NCBI RefSeq assembly: GCF_003171515.1 | Contig: NC_089397.1 | Location: forward strand, 682,001-746,000 | Source: Pyrenophora tritici-repentis | Lineage: Eukaryota; Ascomycota; Dothideomycetes; Pleosporales; Pleosporaceae | DNA: 64,000 nucleotides | Direction of reading: 5' to 3' | In this document: one piece after another, positions 10,954-21,928 of the stretch | How positions within the stretch are numbered: position 1 is the first letter of the stretch | How the letters are laid out: every line of letters begins with the position of its first letter | Notes under the pieces: model-generated | What the model was told of the DNA's origin: nothing | The model's database searches: none | The model's input: the letters and a program-made list of their open reading frames with translations, nothing else | Made by a program: the position numbers and the translations under genes

Positions 10954-12479
10954 TTAGTCGAAAGACTTCTTCTGACCCTGGAAGTCACCGAAGCCGCCAC
11001 GGTTGAATGAACCACCGCGGCCGCCACGAGCACCACCACGGCCTCCACCGCGACCGCCGCCGAAGCCACGGCCACCTCCACGACCTCCACGGTCGCCGAA
11101 GCCACCACGTCCGCCGCGACCACCACCGCGACCACCACCAAAGCCGCCGCCACGACCACCGCCGCCGTTGTCCTCACGAGGAGTAGCATAGTCAATGCGG
11201 ATAGCACGACCGCCGATGTCCTGGCCGTTGAGAGCCTCGAGAGCAGCAGTAGCCTCCTGCTGGGAGCTGAAGTCGACGTATCCGAAACCCTTGAGCGCAC
11301 CAGTGTCGCGGTCGGTGGGGAGAGAGACACGGGTGATGCTGCCGTACTCGGCGAAGACCTCCTGGATGCTCTCGTTGGAGCACTCAAATGAGACGTTACC
11401 GAGGAAGAGAGTGTTGCTAGGAGGGCTGCGCTTGTCGCCGTACTTGTTGGCACGGGCACCACCGTTGGCATCAGGCTTCGCACGAGGGGTGCTGAAGTCG
11501 ACATTGAGTTGACGACCGTCGAGCTCGTACTCGTGCATCTCCTTCTGTGCCTTGGCAGCATCAGCAGCGTTGGCAAACTCAACGTAACCGAAACTATGCA
11601 AAGTCAGTGAATGTACTAGAGGAAGAAGTGGTGAGGAACATACCCCTTAGCACGGCCAGTCTCACGGTCAGTGATGACACGGCAGCCAACAATCTCACCG
11701 AAGCCCTCGAACTCACGGCGGAGCCAGTCCTCATCGATGTTCCAGCTCATGTTACCAACGAAGAGGTTCTTGACACCCTCCTCAGCGGCGGGCTCCTCAA
11801 CCTTTGACTTCTTAACGATGGGCTCGGCAACCTCCTCAGCCTTGCGCTTCTTGGAAGGAGCTTCCTCTTCGTCGCTGTCGGAATCGGAAGAGTCGGCATC
11901 GGAGTCGGCATCGGAGTCGGAAGAGTCGGAGGTAGCCTGTGAACATTAGTATAAAGCTATTAGAAAAAAGGCAGGAAGACTGACCTTAGCCTTGGCGGCG
12001 GGCTTCTCCTCCTCAGACTCGCTTGAGTCGCTGTCAGAGTCGCTCGACTCTGCCTTTGCGGCAACCTTCTTCACACCGTTGGCCTTGGCCTTGGGGGCAG
12101 GCTTCTCATCCTCGCTGCTGTCGCTGTCACTGTCCTCCTCGCTGCTGTCGGAGTCAGAATCAGAGTCGGCCTTAGCAGCGGCCTTAGGAGCAGCTTTGGC
12201 AGAGGCCTTCTTTTCGACGACCTCCTCCTCGCTGCTGCTCTCAGAGGAATCTTCGCTTTCGCTCTCGCTCTCAGACGAAGAATCAGACTCCGGCTCTGGG
12301 GTAGGAGCCTTCTTTGACTTCTTCTTGTCCTTGACGTTGGAAGCAACTGACTTGGCAATATCCTTGCTCTTCGACTTGGGGGTGGCAGCGGGCTTGGTGA
12401 CGCGACCAGCCTTGACGCTCGCAAGCTCGGACTTCTTGTCCTTCTTGGACGACTTGTCCGCGATCTTGGTCTTGCCCAT
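10954..12479 (-). CDS. nsr1: nucleolin-like pre-rRNA processing protein (Nsr1/Gar2)
   Basis: This nucleolar RNA-binding protein is needed for 18S rRNA maturation and small-subunit assembly. The exons are 12479-11985, 11936-11644 and 11593-10954, with introns of 48 and 50 nt (TACTAAT branch in the first), giving 475 aa. The N-terminal half alternates Lys/Ala-rich segments with long Ser/Asp/Glu blocks, the classic casein-kinase-II-type acidic region, and contains a KKRK nuclear signal near residue 193. RRM1 starts near residue 220 (NLFVGNMSW as RNP2, KGFGYVEF as RNP1, the second intron falling inside RNP1). RRM2 has LFLGNVSF and KGFGYVDF. The C-terminus is a Gly-Arg-Phe (RGG) box. The order acidic-RRM-RRM-RGG is diagnostic of Nsr1/Gar2. 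Confidence 0.95.
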
Positions 12480-14023
12480 TTTGATAGTAGGTAACTAGAT
12501 CTACAACGTATCAGTATTGTGTAACGTGCGACGAGAACGTCAATGATGCTGAGATGAAAAGGAAATAGAGGAGACGACGGCAATGACGCCGTCGCTCGGG
12601 CGCTGATACCCAGAGGTTATCATGTGCGCCAGCCTGCGTATCTGGTTGTCTCAAATTGCGAAAAGCCCACTGGTATCTCTCGAGACCGCGCGAAGCGGGA
12701 ATCCCTCAAGCCCACGGAAAGCCCACAAGAGCCCACAGAAAACCGAGCTTCAAGGCAGCGTGTTCCCACAAACGCCGAGAAGACGGAAGATTAACCCTCA
12801 TAGTAGCGCAATGCCCTCTGGTTGATCTTGTCTTGCCCTGACGAGCGACAGACGTGCCCTCTGTAATGTGTGTTAAGGAAAAGCCGAACGTTGCCCACTG
12901 ACTTGTATTTGTTTCTGGTACTGGTAATTGCCCTCAGTAGCCCACTTGAAGATCGTAATAGCCCTCAATGTAGATCTCGAACTGATAATGCTCGAGGAAA
13001 ATGTGTGAAAGAGGTTGAAGAAGTTGGATGGCTGGAGCAAAGGCGAACTCTGAGCTTAAAAGCAAAAAGATCAGCGTCGAACTTTTCAGCGGAGATGGGT
13101 CCGAGCGTCGCGCTAGGGACGCGTATCCAAGGCACGCTAGCGGCGGCCCACAACGACCACAACTCCATCCAACGGCCTTGCGAGCATTGCGCCGAGGCTA
13201 AACTCCATGGACCCTGTCGACTTTTCCCTGCAGCAGATTTCTCGGTGAATCTGTTCTCTGTAGATGCGGATGCAAGATGAAAATAAACCGGGTCTTGCCG
13301 TTGCTCGCCGCCTGGACCAGAGGAGGCGACGGTCTGTGTAGACTCCTTACGATAATTCCAACGTAACTAGCAAGATAACTACCACTACTGCATCTATTCC
13401 AACCTCAACTAATCTTAAATCTAAGTATGCAAGCCATCATTTTTCGACTGCAAGGACTGAATTAAACCAGCTAGATGAACTATGGATCTTTAATCGACCC
13501 CACTATTGTACCCCAGTCTCACCGAACATCTACTATAACCACAGATACACCTGGGTGACATGAAATACGGGACAGTGTGGGCAGGCACCCAATAGACGTG
13601 TCTGGCGACTACAGAGGCTGTTTTACACTAGTATGTCCAGTATTTATGACACCCGGGTGGATACACAAATGATAATATTGCCGAAAGACTTTAGACTTTC
13701 TACTCAGTGTGTATACTACCAAGCTTACACTCGAAGTTCGACGAGTGTATCCAGCCCTCACATGGAACCAATGCGTTTGAAAATCTGATAGAAAAAAGAC
13801 ATAAAGGAAGAAACCCACAGACGCCTTGCTTCTTCACAAAGCCCATAGAGTACCTCAGTGGACCCCAAAACTCCAGAATACTAGATGCGAAGCTATGCAA
13901 AGAAAAAAACACTAAATCAAAAAGTACGTCGAAGATAACCCCTTCCAATATCTCAGTCGACTAAGCAAGGGCTATGCGTAGTCTCGCTTGAAGACGACGA
14001 TGGTTCGTCACTAGACAATGCGT
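12480..14023. other. 1.5-kb gene-free region
   Basis: This is the promoter side of nsr1 (to about 12620), followed by sequence without convincing ORFs. A loose cluster of AGCCCAC words occurs at about 12664-12740. A 120-bp imperfect inverted repeat lies at 13543-13664 (separate entry). From about 13700 the DNA is more AT-rich. Confidence 0.5.
13543..13664. repeat. imperfect inverted repeat (possible MITE relic)
   Basis: The arm at about 13543-13574 and the reverse complement of about 13632-13664 share CACC(T/C)GGGTG(A/T)CAT followed by AAATAC(G/T)GGACA, roughly 25 of 29 positions. The loop is about 55 bp. This could be a small non-autonomous DNA element or a chance hairpin; I see no target duplication. 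Confidence 0.4.
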
Positions 14024-14872
14024 TCACATCAATCGCCGGCAACCGTCTGTCAAGCAGGCCATCGGCACACCACCATTCGAAGCGTGCCTTGCTGCAGCGT
14101 CCAGGACTCCTTGATCAGTCTGACTTTCGAGCCGCCACGCAGGTTCCGCGTAAGCCAAAGTGCGAAGAACAATCGAACGCAACCACCCCTCTCTCCGCTC
14201 GCGATTGTCGTACCCCCACCAGGCGAATTGATACATGTCACAAATGTGCTTGAGAACCCCATCCCTCCATCTTTCCGGACGCCCGAGGTCGCCGCTCCTG
14301 AATCTCGCCACCTCCCGCTGTCTCGGCTGTCCTGGCCAGCGTCCCAGCGTACAATGGTGCATATAGGCACTCTTGTCCATGAACCACATGTCACTGGGAT
14401 ATCCAAATTGCTCAATAGTAAAATCGGCAATGTACTGATATCCCGACCTTGCCGTGATTTCAAACACGCTGTGACGGATATCTGCAGCGGGGGCCTCGTG
14501 TTGCCGGTGGAAGATGGCGTAAGGTCTGATCATCACTGTGAACCATTTAACGGTGGCCCCGTATCTGGCTAGGGAGGCCTCGAGGTATCTGAGGAAGATG
14601 ATGATGGTATAGTCGCAGTGCATGAATTTATAGCTTGCTAGCCGCCAGTAAGGGTCTGGTAAGGTCCACACGTGGTCGTTGGGGTAGTAGTAGAATGCAA
14701 GTGTACCGGGTTGGGTGTACAATCTGGTGATTATCCAGGGTATTTGGGGTGTTGCTCGTATTATAAGATTGGTTTGGTCTCGGGGCTGGTGCTCGAGGAC
14801 AAAGTTGAACATGTGCCAGTATGGATCGATTGTTAGAAGAATTTCGCTAACTTCCATGCTTTCAGCCGCCAT
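14024..14872 (-). CDS. hypothetical protein, 282 aa, no recognised family
   Basis: A single open frame from the ATG at 14872 (a second ATG lies five codons in) to the stop at 14024. The composition is that of a folded globular protein rich in Trp, Tyr and Phe (for example TIDPYWHMFNFVL, FAWWGYDNRERREGW), with no signal peptide, membrane helix or repeat. I do not recognise a domain. The regular amino-acid composition and length suggest a real, lineage-restricted gene. Intron-free structure and gene-poor flanks on both sides leave some doubt. No function is proposed. Confidence 0.6.
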   Translation of the reverse strand: MAAESMEVSEILLTIDPYWHMFNFVLEHQPRDQTNLIIRATPQIPWIITRLYTQPGTLAFYYYPNDHVWTLPDPYWRLASYKFMHCDYTIIIFLRYLEASLARYGATVKWFTVMIRPYAIFHRQHEAPAADIRHSVFEITARSGYQYIADFTIEQFGYPSDMWFMDKSAYMHHCTLGRWPGQPRQREVARFRSGDLGRPERWRDGVLKHICDMYQFAWWGYDNRERREGWLRSIVLRTLAYAEPAWRLESQTDQGVLDAAARHASNGGVPMACLTDGCRRLM

Positions 14873-16316
14873 TCCTACTACTGCTGCTGCTCCGTTGCGC
14901 TCTTTTAACCCTAATCACCGTCCTTTGTGTTGTAGGAGTTTGTTGACTCAGTTTATAATGAGAAGTATGACAATGGCTGGATCACTGTGGCTTTGCGAGA
15001 GAGTTGCTGAATAAACATAGTGTGTGAATTTCTTGTAAAGATAGTTAAAAATCGGGAATTTGTGCAACAAAAGGTTCCATCCAACGAGAGTGATAATGAA
15101 GTTTTGGAGTTAAGGTTCCAACTGCGTTGGCAGAGAAGTGTAGAACCGTGGTCTCATCAATCTATTTACGTCACTAAACAGGTCTGGGAAGCACGACTAG
15201 CAAACCGTAAAACTATCTGGAAACCACGATTGGCGAAGCGTAGACAAGTCTGGAAACCACACCTGCCGAAGCGGGCACATCTGTGGAACAACTCCATCAA
15301 GCTCCCCTGTCGTAGCTCTCGCACAAAATAGGCGCATAGAACATAACCATGTCTCTGAGTAAATGTTCCCTCGACGATTCGCCCTCCCGCTAAGTCCCCC
15401 GATCCAAAACCCAAACCTGAATAATTATGCGGTGGATACAAGACCCCTTTTATGTCACGAGAAGCCCCTACTACCCAAGACTTAAGAGATACCCCACATT
15501 CTCACTCATGATAGATAAATTATGTGAAACTCACTAGATTTCTACGCGTGTACTCCCACATGACACGTATGCTTCCAAAGATATATTCGCTAACAGCCCC
15601 GCCGCCTTCCACTCGCTTGGTTTCACTCAAATACACCAGATTGTATCTAGTGGAAACGCATTCAACGCAGAAGACCGCTGTACATTCGCACACATCGTGA
15701 GCAAGACCAAAAAATAAATAGTAGCAGCGCCCTTGCACATTCGTAGAACAAGATCCCTAAACGCAGTTGACTACGCAAATGTCGCAACCGCCCTCTCTTC
15801 CTTTCTTCAGCCAAACATTCCTAAGCCATGTTTCTCTAATTCTACTTCCCTTGAATACCCTTCTCTCCATAAGCCCTCAACCAAATAATTCATCTCTCAA
15901 CACTGGCACACATGTGATTCAATCTACCGCACCCTGCATTGTATCGACCGTGCATGCTTCCCTTCATTACTTCAGCGAGGTGGGTAGTTTGGATCATGAT
16001 TTAATATATCATTAGCTAGCTGGGTAGGTCAGTAGGCAGCCAGTCTGGTGGGAAGCTCCAGGGAAATGCAACATATCAAAGCGTTATATGTCAGCTATAT
16101 CATTTGCACAGCTTCTACACACAAGACCTCATTCTGGGTAGCTGTTGTAGTCGCTCACACTACCTAGAAGACCCAGCAGTGTGTTCAAACGCTCAAGGAT
16201 TTCGTTGCAAACGTTACTTATCATTGCTTCATCATAACCATAGAACTAAATAGAAACAAACCCATCCAACCCCACGCGACCCGCCCACCAACATTCCCCT
16301 GACCAAATCCATACTC
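14873..16316. other. 1.4-kb gene-free region with a 33-bp tandem repeat
   Basis: No supported gene. The only structure is the short tandem repeat at 15182-15292 (separate entry). The rest is moderately AT-rich unique DNA reaching the 3' end of the HECT-like gene. Confidence 0.5.
15182..15292. repeat. 33-bp tandem repeat, about 3.3 copies
   Basis: Units begin at 15182, 15215, 15248 and 15281 with (G/A)TCTGG or CTGTGG, each followed by AAxCACxxxTxxCxAAxCG, an exact 33-bp spacing. Read on the plus strand it repeats an 11-residue pattern (hydrophobic-Trp-Lys-Pro-Arg/His-Leu-Ala/Pro-Lys-Arg), but that 103-codon frame contains no ATG. Confidence 0.75.
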
Positions 16317-18077
16317 TCAATCCACATTTTCGGCCAACAAATCCCCTTCGGCCCTCCCCATACCAGCCTCCGCTACCTCAAACCTCTCTAGCAGCGCCAC
16401 CTCCCACCCCTGAAACTTCTTCGCCGTCGGCGGCAAGAGTCTCTGATTCCGCCTCAGCGCTTGATCCAACTCCTCATACAATTCCAGCTCCAACTCAACA
16501 TCCTCTATACTCGCGTTTTCAGGCTCGCCAGGCTGCAGCGGCTGCCAAGTTTTGCGCTCGAAGAAGACTTTCATGGAGCGTGTGGGGTCGAGGCGGCCGG
16601 GGCTAGGGATGGATGAGGAGAAGAGGAGGTCCGGGGTGAAGACCCATAAGAGGAGGGAGGATATGGGGGCTGGGGGTTGAGATTGTGATGTGGTAGGAGC
16701 GATGTGGACATGGAATTTGCGGAGACCGGTGTTTTCGATGAGGTAGAGGAGGCGGGCTGAGATCCACCTTTGGGTGGAGAAGAAGGGGATGGAGGATGAA
16801 GACGGGTCGGTTGCGGTGGAAGTTATGCCAACAGTCCATTTGCGTATTCGCCAGCCATCGGTGGTGGGGTCTCGGGTCCCGATTGTGTGGTTGCAGTGCT
16901 TGCATACGACTGAGGCCGACTGTGTGCCTTCTTCTGCAGGAGATAGCTATATACAGTCAGCATATGTGGCATAAGCCGTCAGAAACATTGCTTTATAGAA
17001 AGTGATGTAGCCTTGGAGAACCCTGTCAATCCCAATGGTCTCAGGTGAGAGACAGATAGAATACCAGGCCGCTACCTCAACAGCACCAGCAACCCATCAA
17101 CCTGAGGAAGAGGGTACATCTGGGGGAGAGAAAACGTGTATGGCTTGTTATTTTAGGGCGATTGTATCGACGATAATGCCATGGGAAGGGCTATATTGCC
17201 TTCTTTGCGCCCGGAATTATTGTGTACAAAGTGGTAACAATGCACACGTATCACCAGCGTAGATGATGAAAGTATAGCTTACCTGTGCACCCTCGCAGTC
17301 TGCTTCCACTAAAAGGAAGCTGGCCAGGTCTACAAAACCTATACCTTGCGTGGCTTGTAACCGATTACCAGCAGCATAGCCTTTTTGGCCGACGGCGTGC
17401 TCATGTGTATGATCGTGCAAGTGATGCTCGTCTGGTTTGTGGCAGTGCCAGAAGTCCATCATCTCAGCCCAGTTCTCATTTGGGAGGTCTTTCCATTGCT
17501 GGATCTTTCCTTTTGGCACGAGAACACCTTGGCAGCTCTTACACACTATCTCTACGTCTTTTGTGTCGTTAAGTGAAGCGCCGTCCCAGGGTACAATGTT
17601 GGCCTGGCGGTCCTGGCGTCGCAATGCCCCTAGGAGGTCGCTTCCTTCTTGCTCTTCCACTTGCAGACGTAGCGTCAGCTCCTTGTTTGGTGGCTGCGAA
17701 GGCAGTTCAAGTGCGGCATCGCCCCCACCCTTGACGTTGATCGGCAGACGTATCTTTGCAGACGCGCCCTCGTGCGACACGGTGATGAAGGAACCATCGG
17801 CAGAGAGCTTTGCATCCGTCTGCTTTGAGTTGTTCGCGCGCAGCGATGCAAAAAGCGTAACAGTGCGTATATGCAGCAGGAGTTCGGCGTATAGCGTTAT
17901 AGACGTTTCGTTGGGCAGCATAGGTCGCGCATTATTCTCGTCGCTCTGGAGGAGATTCGGTGCGTGAATCTCTGGAGGAGGCTCGGGTATAGGCTTGGGA
18001 TTCATCAGGTCTTTGATCGCTTGAGGGGAGAGCCCAAGAGCTTCGTACGCTGACTCGGGAAGTAGCGGGCGCGACAT
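16317..18077 (-). CDS. HECT-like E2-binding protein (UBE3D/HECT_2 family; yeast Ipa1-like)
   Basis: Members bind ubiquitin-conjugating enzymes and are described as unusual HECT-like ligases; yeast Ipa1 is linked to mRNA 3'-end processing. Exon 1 is 18077-17283 (265 codons). A 336-nt intron 17282-16947 (GTAAGC donor, CTGAC before the acceptor) joins to exon 2 16946-16317, giving 474 aa. The family hallmark is the stretch WKDLPNENWAEMMDFWHCHK, preceded by CKSCQGVLVP and followed by the His-rich segment HLHDHTHEH. A further cysteine pair (VVCKHCNHTIG) follows the splice, and the C-terminal half has the family WxxP/W...LL.LxVF sequence. The intron is unusually long for this window and could hide a small exon. 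Two further genes of the ubiquitin/proteasome system lie within 8 kb. Confidence 0.85.
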
Positions 18078-18450
18078 ACTTCGTGATTGCGCGCCATGTT
18101 GGCGGGGCGAACGTGGGGTGCGTTAGAAAGTCGAAGTCCTCGCGCGCGTCATGAAGTACTTAACTAACCGCGGTGGGTCTGTCTGTGAGATTCTAACCAC
18201 ATTCGGTCGGTCTAGACTTGCTTGACGGTGCATGCATATCGATATCCTAGAATGCTCGTAGGATTCAGTCCATACTCACACTCTGTATACGTTCAAAATG
18301 AGGCACGAGACACGAAACGTTGATGCCTACCAATATCGACATTCATCATCCTGTTGGATATAATTACATTATCTACAGAAACTACACACGCCAATAATCG
18401 CTCTGGGAATCTTGGAAGTAACCGGCTTCAAATGCCACAAGTTCTAGCAT
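18078..18450. other. intergenic region, HECT-like promoter and erg26 3' end
   Basis: 373 bp between two minus-strand genes. No ORF or repeat is seen. Confidence 0.5.
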
Positions 18451-19616
18451 CTACTGACCCTTCTTCTCGCCAGCCTTCTTCTCCTGTTCCAGAATATATC
18501 CTACGCCTCTCTTGATACCCTCCTCCAGACCAACAAGTGGTTCGTATCCCAACCGCTGTTTCGCCTTGGCAATGCTGTGGTACTTTGACATGCTGCTGTA
18601 CCTGACCTGAGCCCTGGTCAGGTTCGGCTTCTTCCCAAGTACCCAAAAGAGGTTCTCTAGAATCGCTCCAATTGTCCAGGCCACGTCGGCGCTGAGATGC
18701 CATACACTGCCCAAAGGCAAACGATCACCTGCCTCATGCCATACCGCGCGCGCAAAGTCCCAGAAGTATACAGGCTCGCCGTTGGTGATGAAGAAGGCTT
18801 CGCCATCGACGCGCTCGTGGTCTAGAGGAATTGTAGGCAGGACCTTGTGGGTTTGGAGGAGTGCAAGGACACCGAGGACATGGCCATGCGCAACGTTCTC
18901 CACGTAAGTGAAGTCGAACATGTTCGTGTTGGGTCCGACCTGGAATTTGGTCTGTCCCTTGCGGTACGCGCCAATCATCTTGGGGAGTAATTGTACATCG
19001 CCCTCGCCGAAGATACCTGCAGGACGGATGGCGCAGGTCAGGAAGTTCTCAGGCTTGCGGTTGGCTTCGAGCACAGCTGTCTCCGCATATGCCTTATAGC
19101 ACTGATTAGAGCAGTAACAAAGTAACGGTATAGTAAACTCACCTTTGTTGTCGTGTAGTACTCGGGCTGGTCGTCGCCAGTGACAAGCGGCCACCTCTCG
19201 TCCGCATTGATGAGCTCAACTGCGGGATCGAGAATGACGCTTGCTGAGCTCGTGTAGACGAATGCCTTTACGCCAGATTCTTGGGCAGCTTTCAGCAGGA
19301 CCTTGGTGCCTCCTATGTTGACCTTTGTGTGAATCTCGGGCTTCAGATCGAAGTGAGGAGAGGCAGTGTGAATGACAGCGTCAGGCTTGACTTGAGAAAA
19401 TATCGACTTCATTACCGCTTCGTCGGTGATATCACCATCGTGATACGAAACTGTCGGACTGGCATGGCGATTCGACGTCGTTCGTAGATCGATAACTGCG
19501 ATTTGTGTCTGGGGGTGACGCTTAACGATGAAGCTGACGATGTGGCTGCCCAAAAATCCACATCCACCGACGATGATGACTTTTCCTAGTGACTGTATTG
19601 ATTCGGGCCGCGACAT
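18451..19616 (-). CDS. erg26: sterol-4-alpha-carboxylate 3-dehydrogenase (Erg26)
   Basis: Erg26 oxidises and decarboxylates 4-alpha-carboxysterols in the ergosterol C-4 demethylation complex with Erg25 and Erg27 at the ER. The start ATG is at 19616. Exon 1 is 19616-19143 (158 codons), then a 50-nt intron 19142-19093 (GTGAGT donor) and exon 2 19092-18451, giving 371 aa. It is a 3-beta-HSD-type short-chain dehydrogenase: the Rossmann GxxGxxG is GGCGFLG at residues 17-23, and the catalytic YxxxK is Tyr154/Lys158, with the intron lying directly after the Lys codon. IRPAGIFGEGD and NTNMFDFTYVENVAHGHVL are family motifs. A hydrophobic segment near the C-terminus (about AWTIGAILENLFWVL) fits membrane association. 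Confidence 0.93.
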
Positions 19617-20133
19617 TATGAATTGTGTGTCTGTAGTGCAATTGTTGTTGCGACTACGCATCTGTTTTGCGGAGAGAGCTCGGCAGATCAATTTCCGCCT
19701 CTGGGGCGGCACGGCTTAGCCCCCACATCGCGCAGGGTCCTGCACCGGTACGACAGGCTCGCCGGCAGAGACTACCGTGATGCGCGCTGTTCCCGAAAAG
19801 TCGTATACTTGGGACCAATTCAAACTTCAAGCTTCTGTTAGTTGGCCATCCTGGTCAATTACTACACGTTTCGCAAACCAAAGTAGTTGTATTACTAATA
19901 GCAATGCAAACGCATCAAATTATTCATATTCGCGGTTCCAATGCAAAACTTATGTGTATCTGTTGTAGTCAACCACAGCCCTGATATATCGACTGTTGGT
20001 TACGACGAACGCCATGCAAAGTACTATTCCCCTATGCTACCATGCCCAGAGTCCCGGAAACGCCGTATAATGCAAGCCCTGGACGGGCTTGGGGTATCAT
20101 GTAATTTCATAACTGATGCAGTCGGCCGTAGTA
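19617..20133. other. intergenic region, erg26 promoter and 3' end of the E2 gene
   Basis: 517 bp. It becomes AT-rich at about 19850-19970. No gene or repeat is seen. Confidence 0.5.
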
Positions 20134-21584
20134 TCATCGCTGAACCGTCTCGTTCATCCTACAAGCAGTACCTTCTTGGTCAGTAGGCATCTAAGAGGAT
20201 TGGGACTGTAACTTACTCTGCACTATCTTGCGCAGAGCGCCTCAAGCGACGGTTGTACATCTTCTTGTCATCCGGTGTGCCCCAGAAAAGTTTCGCGGCC
20301 TCGGGATTGACCAGAGTACGTGGGTCATAAGCAGGAGACTCATCCTCAATCGCAGCGATGATGGCTTCGATGTGTGATCGCATGTCATCTTTGCGAGCAG
20401 CATCATAGCAGAGAATACCGTCGGGCGACACGCGATGATGGTACAAGACTGGCTCCTCAAACCTAACACGAGGCAATACGTCGGGGAACTTGGGGCTAAT
20501 GTATAGCCTGATTCTGAACATGCCACCATCGAGGTTCGTCATGGGCCTCCCGAACAGAATGAGCTGCCACACGAATGGATTCTTGTCGACAAGATCGAGA
20601 TCCAGTGTGATTGCGTCTTGCTTCTTGTAGTTCTCGATGATTTGCTCATATTGTCGCTGGAGATTGTTGGCAATGCTCATCTCCTTTCGAACAGCCGACA
20701 TGCCCTCTGCAGCCCAAGCCTCCATCTCCTTGTTAAGTGTCTCAAACACCTTTACAAGACGCTCTCGGAGATTGGTGTAATTGAACGTGCCCTCCATGGC
20801 ATTGCCTGGGCCTTCAAATGGCATCTTCTCGAACTTGTCTCCATCCTTGTTCTTCTTTGCAGCCTCGTCGATTCGAGCCAGGTAGGACTGGTAGTACCAT
20901 AAGAAGCGACGCTTGCAGAGGTCCTTGAAGGGCTCAAAGGGCGCATCTTCTCTGCTGGCCTGGTAGTCTTCCTCGGCATTGTAGACTGTTACACCGGGCC
21001 TCTCCCGATTGATACCCAGGTACTCCTCAAGCCGCTCGATGACAGATATACGTAGAGACTCATGGCGAATCTTGTCTACGTATGCCTCTTGGTTCTTCTT
21101 GTCGTAGTCGGAATTTGCGTCTTCGAAGCCAGGCTCATTCTCGTACGGGTTGCCAGACATGAGGCTTTGGATAGAGATGAGGATGGACTCAAGTCCCTGT
21201 GCAGAAGACCATTCTTCGCCACGCTCCCCTCGCCATGTACTGCGCTTCATTAGTAAAAGCGGCCGCGTCAAAAGCTTCGCTCTGTACTTACCCGAGAATT
21301 GACAGGCAGACCTTGCCAGCCGCATAGATGTTGGGGTTGAAACGGGTGCGTCCCCCATTTGTGGTGATGGCTGTAACGCTGGGTGCCTTGGTCGGGTAGT
21401 CTTTGGTGAATTTGACAGCAAATTCAAAGAAGCCAAACTCATAGGGGGTGTCGGGCGGGCCAATAATCAGCGCTCGTACATGACGTACGTCAATATCACG
21501 GCAGGCAACGGCTAGAGAAAGGTCCGATCCACGCTGGATCTCGCCCAGCTCTCGGGTGATTCTAAGAATGGACTGATTCGACAT
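20134..21584 (-). CDS. ubiquitin-conjugating enzyme of the UBE2Z type with two UBC folds
   Basis: This is an E2 that accepts activated ubiquitin (or a related modifier) on a cysteine. Exons are 21584-21292, 21239-20217 and a 25-nt last exon 20158-20134; the introns are 52 and 58 nt, giving 446 aa. The first UBC domain (residues 1-160) has FNPNIYAAGKVCLSILGTW with catalytic Cys93 and the downstream SLMSGNPYENEPGFE, both close to human UBE2Z. After a helical linker, a second UBC-like fold (about residues 308-430) has LYHHRVSPDGILCY with Cys375 at the equivalent place and a DPRTLVNPEAAKLF tail. The frame runs into a TAA inside a perfect GTAAGT donor at 20216; splicing to 20158 (CTACTGAC branch) adds MNETVQR before TGA. 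Without this splice the protein is 439 aa. Confidence 0.9.
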
Positions 21585-21928
21585 GGTGTCGCGAATGTTG
21601 CCTAGCTGGTGCTGCGTCCGTGGTGGGCGAGCGATACGCGTGCTACACTAGGATTCGCGGGGTTGGAGGTAGGCCGAGTTGGCGCGGGATGAACGAGAGA
21701 GTGGAGAGAGTAAGGTGGCCTACAAATGGAAATCAATAGCGGTGGGAGTGGGTGCAGGAACCAGCCGGCCGATCTGGAGGGTCTTGCAAGCAGTCGTTGG
21801 GCTGGGTCGAGGGTGCATGGGTGTGCTTGAGAGGTGCAGGCTGATGCATGTGGAGGGGCAGAATCCGTCACCGCTTCCAACGCCCGCCGCAACACCACGA
21901 ACCGGCAACGACGACCAGACCCGGCAAG
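21585..21928. promoter_or_regulatory. divergent promoter between the E2 gene and trs23
   Basis: About 345 bp between divergent starts. GC-rich; no recognisable factor site or TATA box. Confidence 0.4.

Noticed and set aside
11003..11191. Proline/arginine-rich plus-strand frame
   Set aside because: Shadow of the Gly/Arg (RGG) box of nsr1 on the other strand.
11992..12498. 168-codon Ser/Leu-rich plus-strand frame
   Set aside because: Antisense shadow of the Ser/Asp/Glu-rich N-terminus of nsr1.
12660..12745. Recurring AGCCCAC words, checked as a CRISPR-like or protein-site array
   Set aside because: Spacing is irregular and copies are only 6-7 bp; the organism is a eukaryote.
15020..15331. 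103-codon plus-strand frame covering the 33-bp repeat
   Set aside because: It has no ATG (it starts only with GTG) and no splice acceptor supplying one; kept as a repeat, not as a gene.
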